DNA of 64,000 nucleotides, from contig CM022948.1 of NCBI GenBank assembly GCA_012931725.1, positions 95,081,769-95,145,768 on the forward strand, read 5' to 3'. Origin of the DNA: Litsea cubeba. Lineage: Eukaryota > Streptophyta > Magnoliopsida > Laurales > Lauraceae. The notes beneath the pieces were generated by a model, which saw only the letters and a list, made by a program, of their open reading frames with translations, ran no database searches and was not told the origin of the DNA. Below are positions 57,901-64,000 of this stretch, piece by piece; the first letter of the stretch is position 1; each line of letters begins with the position of its first letter. A program made the position numbers and the translations under genes.

Positions 57901-60900
57901 TTTCGTTTCCAACCGTGAGACATTCAGAAACCACAGCAGATAGGTTTATGTCATGCACGTCAGCAGAAAGCTTATCCATTGTTATATGAGCTTCAGTCTT
58001 TTGCTTCTTGAACTTCTTTGGCTTGCGACAGTCACTAGCCCTGTGTCCAGCCTTTCCACAGTTGTAGCACTTGCCCTTGAACTTGGTAGGTGCACTCTTT
58101 TCACCTTGAGCTTTCTCTTGGTGCTTCCTCTTTTCTTTTTGGCCTTCTATAACATTAGCCTTTGCCACCATAGGATCTTTACCCTTCTTTTCAGATAGAC
58201 GGTTGTCTTCCTCTATCCTTAGACGGACAATTAGTTCTTCAAGATTCATATCTTTGCGTTTATGCTTAAGATAGTTCTTAAAATCCTTCCAAGATGGTGG
58301 TAATTTTTCAATCATAGCAGCCACTTGGAAAGATTCTCCTATGGTCATTCCTTCAACAATGACATCATGTAGGATCACTTGAAGTTCTTGAACTTGGCTT
58401 ATGACAGACTTACCATCTGTCATTTTGAAATCAAGAAACCTGCCAACTATGAATTTCTTCATGCCAGCATCTTCAGTCTTGTATTTCTTGTCCAAGGAAT
58501 CCCAAAGATCTTTAGCCGATTGGAACACACTATACACATTGTATAATGAGTCTGCTAATCCACTTAGGACATAATTTCTACATAAGAAATCAGCATGCAT
58601 CCAAGCATCTTTGGCCAAAACCTTTTCCTTGTCAGTTTCATCATTACTTACTTCAGGAGCCTTATCCCAAAGAAATTTTGCCAAGTTCAGGGTGGTCAGA
58701 TAGAAGAGCATCTTCTGTTGCCAACGCTTGAAATCAGTTCCAGTGAACTTTTCAGGCTTCTCCCCATGAGGAACAGAGTTGGTAACAACAGGAGCAGTAG
58801 GAATTAGTAATGTTGATTCCATTTCTTTCTTTCTTTCTGTAACAGAAATACAGAGTACTTAATCCTTACAATTGAAAAGAAAACAGAAACAAATTCTGTT
58901 CGTAAGTAGAAGAAGAAGTGGCAGAAAAGATCACTTATCAAAAGGAATCTGTCTTAAGTTGTTAGCAATTATACAACTTAAAGTACATACCTTTCTGGTC
59001 TCTGTAACAGTTCTGTGTTTGTTTCAAGTTCCACAGTAATCCGAGCCTAGTGAAATCACTATGTCCTTAAGACAGATTTTCCCCCTCACAGTGCTGAAGG
59101 TTAAAAGGGAAACTGTCTCCCAAGATAGAACGGATTTTTCTTCTTTGGAAGGCAGCACTTCAATTCCAAAGAACAACGAACGCAAGGCAGTAGCAGACCA
59201 AGAACAGAGGAAGAAGAGAGAAGAGATCTGTTGCTGTGTTTCTGTGTTGTCTCTCTCAAAATCGTCCACTATTTATAGGAGATTGGTGCCTCTGAAATGG
59301 AGTTATGCAACCCTTCTGAAAGGTAGCATCACTTCAGTTCATGTACTGCTTCATGAAAAGATGCAATGTTTCGAACCATTGCATCATTTGAAAAAGCCCA
59401 TCTCATTAAGAAAAGCGTAGGCCCAATTCAGATTTGGGCTTTGTAAAAAGTAAGAAATCTGGGATCCAAAAAATAAATAAACCAAGTCCAAGCCCAGCCG
59501 AGCGGACGGACGGCGGCGGCGGCGCGCGCGTGATTGTTGAGTTGACTGCGTTCCGTCTCCACGGAAAATTAGTGGTACCCCTTGGGGCCCAACCCTTATA
59601 GTCATACTTTCTCTATATATACTCAACATCTCTTTGGTTTTCTTCCAATGTGGGACAAGTGTTTTTCCTACTTTCCCTCATTCATTTCTTACTCATTTCA
59701 TTTCAAGTGGGGTAACTTGGGAGACAAATTACTCATTCAATACTCAATGGATTTGTGTAATTCCAAGTTCCATGTGTTCACTACACTTTGAACTAATTAC
59801 TAACCCATTTTTCTAACACTATATTCTTCGACAGTGAAGCTGATGGCTAGCCATTTAATTTCTTCGCACAGATTTCTTGGAATCTAAATGAATTTGAGAA
59901 CATGATATATATGGGTGAAGAAATTATTGTATATCCCTACCTCTTCTTTCTGAGTTGCCTCAACTTTACAGTACTGTATTTTCATTGTCTGAAATATTTT
60001 CCTACTAAACAGTTAATTGAAATTTAAATTATTACCGATTGTTTTTCAAATATCTTTGATATTGTACTATGTTTTCCTTGTGCAAGTTAAACATTCAAAT
60101 AGACTAAAAATTGTGCACCAAGAGATGGTGACAACCTTATGTACTGATGACCTCAATAAATTCCATTGTTCTACTGTAGAGTTAAAATATATAGATCATT
60201 TAAGTTTTTTGGGTCTCTTCTTTCTATCTTTTAGATTGTATAAGAAGTGGACAATTGCCATGACATAGAAATTTGCTGTCATATATGAGGCACTGCATCT
60301 ATCGCATCTTTCAGTGGTGGATATGCTATGAATTGCTTTTCCTTGGCCAACCACAGCATCATACTGAGATTGTCACGAACTTAGGTACTGGTAGAGAATT
60401 AGAATTTAGAATTGAATTTAGATTCGAGCAATAGTCTTTTGTTATTGATTTATTTCATATGTGTAATTTTACTTGGCCTAAGGGTAGTTCAGTTAGTCTA
60501 AGATCATGGTTTGCTTGCGTAGGTTGAGGGTTGCGTAGGTTGAGGGTTCGAAACTGCGGTATGACATTGGGGACCGGGCTCCCCTTGGTCCCGTAAGGAT
60601 TAGTCCGGCCCAAAGGACTGGAACACCCTCTGTAATTAAAAAAAAAAAAAAACTTTACTTCTTTTTTTTTCTCTTTTATATTTTGATATATAATATAGAA
60701 TTTTAAATATCAAAATATAAAGAGAAAAAATTGAGTGGGTATTCCGGGAGAGAGTTTGAAAGATAAGGATTTGAAAGTGTCATGAGCCTGATAAATGATG
60801 ATGATGATGATATTTTGATATATAGAATTTTAAGAATAAATGAATAATATGTTCGTTTTCCTTTTAGATTTATTTTCTTTCTAATAATATATATCTAAAT

Positions 60901-63203
60901 TATATTATTTTTTTAGGCCTGGGTATCTGAAGGAGACTGATTCAATTGAGAAATCAGCCTCAATTTGTTTAATTCATTTTGACCACTCAATTTATTTTGA
61001 CCATCCAGTTATGTAACTTCTCTCTATTTTATTCAATAATGACTCCTCCGTTACTTTTCCACATTTCTCCAAATATGTAACGATTCTGCTCTCCCTTCTA
61101 TGGTTTACTGTATCTCCTCTTCATATTCCCTTTTTCCTCTTTTAATTCATTTATAATAGCTTCTGCTTATTTTTATCATTTTCTTTCTTAGTTTTGTTTT
61201 AGCTTCTTTCTTAATGACAATGTCATTTAATGAATAGTAATGAAAATGTCATTTAATTAAAAATAAAAAAATTATTAATTTTTTTTAGTTAAAAGTTGTC
61301 CATATCCTCAAAATGAATGAAAATAACTAACAATACTGAAAAAATATTTTAAAGTTAAATATTTCCCTTTATGTATATATATTTTTCTTGTGGGCCCGGG
61401 CTTTTTTGGCTAGTTAAATACTGAGCATATATAGTCCACTAATAGTTCAACACAAAGGTCATATATACTAATTTCATGATCAACATTAAGAACAAATATT
61501 CTAATACACAAATTATAATACGTACGTACTATGTTAACAGATCATTTATCACAATATATAAGCCCACCGGTCATAGTTAATTTGATAGTCAAAATAATAT
61601 AGCTATTTGATTTGGGTTTCTCAGATAAAAATATAACAACTTACTTCCACTTTAGCTGGAGCCGAATCCTCCAAAGAAACCTTTCTTAGTAAGTCACTCT
61701 TTCGAGTCTTAGTCATAGGAATTGTTCCTTCAGGACAGCTTCCACTCTTTTGCCACAATTGTTCTAATGGCTTTGAAAAAGTCTTCTTTTCACTGTCATA
61801 GTCGCTTGGTCTCATCTATATATAGTACAAATACTTGCAAATTAAAAGAGGCTATATAATTCTTTGCACCATTGCTATAAATAATGAAACACACTAAGAT
61901 CGGATGGCTTGGGTCCTGGACATATATGCTACAAGGTTACATGCATGAGTTTGGGAATGAAAACTTTGAAAAAAAACATCAATATTACCGTTAAGGATTA
62001 TCTAGAGAAACATGGTCCAAGGATGAGAAAAATGCAAACCCCCCTTCTGAGGGGCCCACATTATTCATATTAATCAAGGTGGACAGAGGGCCGGACCGGA
62101 TGCAATGGGTTTTAGACTAGTAATGGTAAGGGGAATGTTGAAAAATCATTTCATAGTATGCTTAAAGATATATAATGGAAGACAAAATAAATGTCCCTTG
62201 AGTGGGCCACTATGTAGTGAAAGAAGTCTTGAGGGGTAATGTGTAAAAACCAAACATAAGGATTTCAAAAGGTTTTGGGGGAGCCATGGCCACTGCTTCC
62301 CCTAATTAGAGGACTTGAGTTTTTTTTTTCAAAATATACAAGTTGAGTATTGTGTGTATATCAAACATAAATATTAGAGGAATTTACCGCATAGGACCCC
62401 GTAGGACCTCATACCATTTATGAGGAGTTGAAAACACCGTATGTATGGAGAAGGTCCCCAAGGTGCGCTTTTTTATTTATTTATTTTTTTATCATTTAGC
62501 AAATGGTCAATATCGATCATTTTATGATCGATATCGACCATTCTGCGGGAACAAAAAAAAAATGGATTTTTTCAGGATGTAGAAGAGGGGAGGAGGAGGA
62601 CGAGGGAGGAGAGATGATTTTTCTCTCTTGATTGCTGGTGTTTCTAGAAAAATACCCTGCAAATGGGTCAAAACCATCAATTTGCTTGATGTTTAATCAC
62701 TTGAGTAGGGGAGATGCAATACTCATCTCTCATTTCCCCAATCTCTTTCTCGTTTCTATTGCCTCGTCACCCCAACCCAAACACCATTAACCCAAAAGAA
62801 CAAAAAAAATCAAAGAGAGAAAGAAAGAACACAAGGAAAAGATCTGTATACCTATTCATATGACCATCATCTTCACCAATCTCCACTAAACGACCATTCG
62901 CTAAACGACAAAAAATAAAAATAAAAACGCACCTTGGGGACCTTCTCCATATATACAGTGTTTTCAACTCCTCATAAGTGGTATGAGGTCCTACGGGTCT
63001 TATGCGGTACATTCCTCTAAATATTACAAGTCAATACGTACATTTAAGACCTCCATTCCAATAGGACTAGTTGTTTTCAAATAGACTAAAAAATGAAGGA
63101 AAAGAGTTTGGAGAACCTGGATAGTGTGATTCTTCATTAGCGGGTGGTCAAATGCAGGCTGCTTGTAGATGTCAACACAGTCAATGATACTACCATCACC
63201 ACT
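50301..63203 (-). CDS. Neprosin-domain (DUF239) protein, missing first exon
   Basis: Six exons on the complement: 63117-63203, 61645-61815, 51998-52147, 51434-51487, 51120-51257, 50301-50684. All join in phase 0 with GT/AG borders, giving 327 aa to the stop. The first two encode the neprosin activation-peptide region (IIDCVDIYKQPAFDHPLMKN, LEQLWQKSGSCPEGTIPMTK). The rest is the neprosin domain (GWIVFPNLFGDNETHLYVYW, GGCYNLLCPGFVQTNS, NWWFDFQDQPVGYWP, HTSTQMGSSHF, ending GGPGGVGCDEK). Family members are secreted; the signal-peptide exon was not found and probably lies beyond 64000. In the family, two catalytic glutamates should sit in IEAGW and WGGE contexts; here the sequence reads INAGW and WGGQ, so activity is doubtful. 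A Copia element and a MULE-like element lie in its introns, but every coding exon is open, so the gene may still be spliced. Confidence 0.85.
50771..50933. mobile_element. Small inverted-repeat MITE in the last neprosin intron
   Basis: GGTAATATTCAAGTGAAAAC then TAGTTCTCACC is mirrored by GTGAGAACTAGTTCTCACC then TGAATATTACC. A third GTGAGAACTGTTCTCAC hairpin follows, and outer TATATAGGG / CCCTATATA sequences enclose the whole. The 31-bp arms are almost perfect, so it folds into a strong hairpin in RNA. Its own insertion site appears to be TA-rich. Confidence 0.65.
51957..51984. repeat. (GA)n microsatellite beside a neprosin splice donor
   Basis: Fourteen GA units on the plus strand, that is (CT)n in the neprosin transcript, starting about 13 nt after the GTAAAT donor of the exon ending at 51998. 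Confidence 0.9.
52727..52760. repeat. (CT)n microsatellite in neprosin intron
   Basis: CTCTCTCTCCCTCTCTC... of about 34 bp, followed by two copies of TATCCCTTGTCAAGG 31 bp apart. Non-coding. Confidence 0.85.
53433..54344 (-). repeat. 3' LTR of the Copia element
   Basis: 912 bp. It carries an expanded GC-rich segment (about 53970-54055: repeated CCCGACCCGA, then GGCGGCGG and GCGCGCGC), 53 bp longer than in the other LTR. Short open frames inside it recur identically in the other LTR and are not treated as genes. Confidence 0.93.
54345..54890 (-). other. Copia 3' untranslated region and polypurine tract
   Basis: Non-coding interior between the RNase H stop codon and the 3' LTR; the purine-rich TGTGGGGGAT lies immediately beside the LTR on the minus strand. 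No further open frame of note. Confidence 0.6.
54891..55556 (-). pseudogene. Copia reverse-transcriptase end and RNase H, cut off by frameshift
   Basis: Starts in the conserved YVMNCTRPDIAYSVSKLSR block and runs through RNase H motifs (GYCDANWISDTKDSKSTSGY, TMESEFIALDKAGEEAEWLR, HCDSQSAIGRAQ, HIRRRHNTIRQLL, DNIADPLTKGL) to a stop at 54891. It belongs to the same polyprotein as 55616-58822 but sits in another frame; the break lies within about 55557-55620. Without this part the copy is probably not autonomous. Confidence 0.9.
55616..58822 (-). CDS. Copia Gag-Pol (gag, protease, integrase, most of reverse transcriptase)
   Basis: 1068 aa from the ATG at 58822. The UBN2-type Gag starts near EKFTGTDFKRWQQKM. 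A zinc knuckle CYNCGKAGHRASDC (about residues 252-265) follows, then aspartic protease WWVDTGATRHIC (about 311-321), an integrase HHCC zinc site (HGRLGH, CETC) and core (HTDICDL, IRSDRGGEYES), and reverse transcriptase with YKARLVVKGF, QMDVKTAFLNG and the catalytic YVDDMLI. The domain order (integrase before reverse transcriptase) is that of Ty1/Copia. It ends at a TAG (55618-55616) inside the polyprotein, where comparison with the downstream frame suggests loss of one base. The lineage may be Tork-like, but I cannot place it firmly. Confidence 0.93.
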   Translation of the reverse strand: MESTLLIPTAPVVTNSVPHGEKPEKFTGTDFKRWQQKMLFYLTTLNLAKFLWDKAPEVSNDETDKEKVLAKDAWMHADFLCRNYVLSGLADSLYNVYSVFQSAKDLWDSLDKKYKTEDAGMKKFIVGRFLDFKMTDGKSVISQVQELQVILHDVIVEGMTIGESFQVAAMIEKLPPSWKDFKNYLKHKRKDMNLEELIVRLRIEEDNRLSEKKGKDPMVAKANVIEGQKEKRKHQEKAQGEKSAPTKFKGKCYNCGKAGHRASDCRKPKKFKKQKTEAHITMDKLSADVHDINLSAVVSECLTVGNEREWWVDTGATRHICSNRSMFTTYHAVEKEEQLFMGNSSTSKVEGKGKVVMKLTSGKELTLNEVLYVPDIRKNLVSGSLLSKNGFKLVFVSDKFVLTKNDVFVGKGYLQDGLFKMSCFTIAPKSANKVQTSVYLIECSHIWHGRLGHVNYDTLRRLINLNSIPKITIDPHHKCETCVESKLTRSSFHSVERNTEPLDLIHTDICDLKFVSTRGGKKYFITFIDDSTRYCYVYLLRSKDEAIEVFKHYKNEVENQLSKKIKAIRSDRGGEYESPFESLCSEHGIIHQTTAPYSPQSNGIAERKNRTLKEMMNAMLLSSGLPQNLWGEALLSANYILNKIPNKKTLKTPYELWKGHQTSYEFLKVWGCLAKVEVPKPKKVKIGPKTIDCVFIGYANNSSAYRFLVHKSEIQDIHVNTIIESRNASFFENTFPYNICLTSSSSKRNLDATTSYHPKQSAIEEEPRRSKRSRTSTSFGPDFLTFMLENEPQTFKEAMSTPESTYWKEAINSEIESILQNHTWELVDLPHGSKTLGYKWIFTKKFKTNGSIDKYKARLVVKGFRQKEGFDYFDTYSPVTRITSIRMLIAIASIHGLEIHQMDVKTAFLNGELDEEIYMEQPEGFIAPGQERKVCKLVKSLYGLKQAPKQWHEKFDNVMLSNGFKINECDKCVYVKNTQKGCVIVCLYVDDMLILGSNMDVIKYTKQMLSSKFDMKDLGVADVILGIKISRTRDGLVLSQSHYIEQILEKFKAYNITPKRSPVDVNLH
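58960..59818 (-). repeat. 5' LTR of the Copia element
   Basis: 859 bp. On the coding strand CTCCTATAAATAGTGG (about 59267-59282) is a good TATA box for the element. The GC-rich segment is the short version. Confidence 0.93.
60476..60655 (+). repeat. SINE with pol III boxes and poly(A) tail in neprosin intron
   Basis: The head has an A-box-like TAGTTCAGTTAGTC (about 60485-60498) and a B-box-like GGGTTCGAAACTG (about 60544-60556). The body contains GGACCGGGCTCCCC and GGATTAGTCCGGCCC, and the unit ends in A14. A 15-bp segment GCGTAGGTTGAGGGTT is tandemly duplicated just before the B box. The tRNA-like head plus A tail indicates a SINE, not a tRNA gene. Confidence 0.65.
60671..60724. repeat. AT-rich 18-bp hairpin
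   Basis: CTCTTTTATATTTTGATAT is mirrored by ATATCAAAATATAAAGAG with a 17-bp loop. It follows the SINE tail and could be a small MITE or chance AT-rich symmetry. Confidence 0.5.
62377..63017. mobile_element. MULE-like non-autonomous transposon with about 105-bp TIRs in neprosin intron
   Basis: Flanked by the 9-bp duplication TAAATATTA (62368-62376, 63018-63026). The left end starts GAGGAATTTACCGCATAGGA, and the right end on the minus strand starts GAGGAATGTACCGCATAAGA. The arms stay about 90% alike for roughly 105 bp, through AGGACCTCATACCA, GAGGAGTTGAAAACAC and GAGAAGGTCCCCAAGGTGCG. Long inverted repeats with a 9-bp duplication are typical of Mutator-like elements. The 430-bp core has no transposase. 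Confidence 0.8.
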
Positions 63204-64000
63204 CTGTGACAAATTCACCAATGTTACACACAGTCACTTTTAGTTGAAACAGTCACTATCTATTCATTAAGTTATTAGTTACTATTGTTTCTGGGAAAGA
63301 GGAATTCTGGGTTGGGTTATAAACAATCTCTATATATATGTAATGCAATGGTGTTCTTCTTTCTTCTCGTTGGTGAGACTTCCAATCAGACATCAGCCAA
63401 GATGTGGAAAAAACTCTTCTTTTTCTTTTAAGAAAGAAAATGGATAGAAGTACATAACATTCTAAAGTAGCACCTCCTAATTGAAAGCCTTAACTATCGG
63501 GTGATTCCTGGCCTCCAATTAGCCCAGCTCATAGGATGATTTCTAAAAGTGTGGTTCAAGAATTGTTCAACCCACCCAGACAATTGGCAATGGGTTCATA
63601 CTTGTAATAGAAAAATGATCTATTGTCCAAAAGAATTACCTAGAACACAATTTTGATTTCTAAAGGAGTTTGACTGACTTATTTAATAAAAAAATAAAAT
63701 AAAATACTATGACATTAACCTACCCACATGAGTATATGACATTCTTAAATGCAAAATGAAAGGAAAAGGAAATTGTTAAAACCTTCAAAATTCATTTAAG
63801 TTAGGGCTTCTTTAGTATCTCTACACTTTTTCTGATAGACCCATTCAAAATAAAGCCATTAAGAAAATAGAGCCATAAAAAAAGAGGCTAAAATGAAAAA
63901 AAAAACGTGTTTGGTAATGCAATGATCTATTTTAACTGGACTTTTTTAAATCAATAGTTGAAAGTTTTTCGCAAATTTCTCAAGATCCACGAGGTATCAA
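63204..64000. other. Upstream intron of the neprosin-like gene (no exon recognised)
   Basis: The exon starting at 63203 is preceded by a proper acceptor (TTTGTCACAG), so at least one more 5' exon with the signal peptide must lie upstream. I found no signal-peptide-like open frame in these 800 bp on the minus strand. Confidence 0.5.

Larger units (their letters stand above)
53428..59823 (-). mobile_element. Young, nearly intact Ty1/Copia retrotransposon inside the neprosin gene
   Basis: LTRs at 53433-54344 and 58960-59818 begin TGTTAGCAATTATACA and end TTTTTCTAACA. They are flanked by the 5-bp duplication CTATA (53428-53432, 59819-59823). Coding sense is minus, like the host gene. Gag, protease, integrase and reverse transcriptase occupy one frame, and RNase H follows after a single frameshift. 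A polypurine tract (TGTGGGGGAT on the minus strand) precedes the 3' LTR. The primer-binding region after the 5' LTR reads ACTTAAGACAGATTCC and is not the usual TGGTATCAGAGC. The LTRs differ mainly by a 53-bp length change in a GC-rich stretch, so insertion is recent. Confidence 0.95.

Noticed and set aside
1859..60556. tRNA-like B boxes at 1859, 29510 and 60544 considered as tRNA genes
   Set aside because: No complete cloverleaf with acceptor stem and anticodon arm can be drawn, and the units continue into SINE-like bodies or A-rich tails.
50301..63203. A functional cluster linking the host genes
   Set aside because: The genes have unrelated roles and directions typical of plant nuclear DNA; no shared pathway or regulation is visible.
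63024..63221. Start of the neprosin exon read as an initiator (codon GTG at 63221)
   Set aside because: The preceding bases form a standard acceptor (TTTGTCACAG) and the family has a signal-peptide exon upstream, so this is an internal exon.

Overview
This is nuclear DNA of a flowering plant. The evidence is spliced plant genes (plastid starch-branching enzyme, NDR kinase, NOP10, an intronless PLS-class PPR gene and a neprosin-family gene), introns of several kilobases, and many plant-type transposable elements. The long TE-filled introns fit a medium or large genome, for example a magnoliid, but the sequence alone does not fix the lineage. No organellar or bacterial insert was seen.

Layout. 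1-15625 (minus): first eight coding exons (307 codons) of a class II starch-branching enzyme; the rest of the gene lies left of the window. Its introns hold SINE-like sequence, a decayed Copia gag, RTE-type LINE tails and a hAT-like element (8316-9502, 8-bp target duplication). 15626-17135: SBE2 leader, TATA box and upstream region. 17136-21248: a young non-autonomous Ty3/Gypsy-type LTR element on the minus strand (TSD ATTGG) that carries only gag and a 79-bp tandem array. 23259-37508 (minus): a complete NDR-type AGC kinase gene in 13 coding exons (552 aa), with a decayed tandem copy of the exon encoding the catalytic loop and L1-type LINE remnants in its introns. 39708-42262 (plus): NOP10 in three small exons, with a telo-box upstream. 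45560-48748 (minus): an intronless mitochondrial-type PPR editing factor resembling Arabidopsis At3g09040/MEF12. 50301-63203 (minus): six exons of a neprosin-domain protein (first exon not found). One of its introns is split by a young, almost intact Ty1/Copia element (53433-59818, TSD CTATA), and the next one upstream contains a MULE-like inverted-repeat element (62377-63017, 9-bp TSD).

The five host genes belong to unrelated processes (starch synthesis, growth and polarity signalling, pseudouridylation RNP assembly, mitochondrial RNA editing, secreted peptidase-like protein); nothing suggests a functional cluster. Exon boundaries were set by hand from GT/AG sites, phase agreement and recalled family sequences. 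The most noteworthy observations are the dead duplicated exon in the NDR gene, replacement of both presumed catalytic glutamates in the neprosin-like protein, and the Gypsy-type element with its homogeneous 79-bp array. I found no convincing wholly new system.
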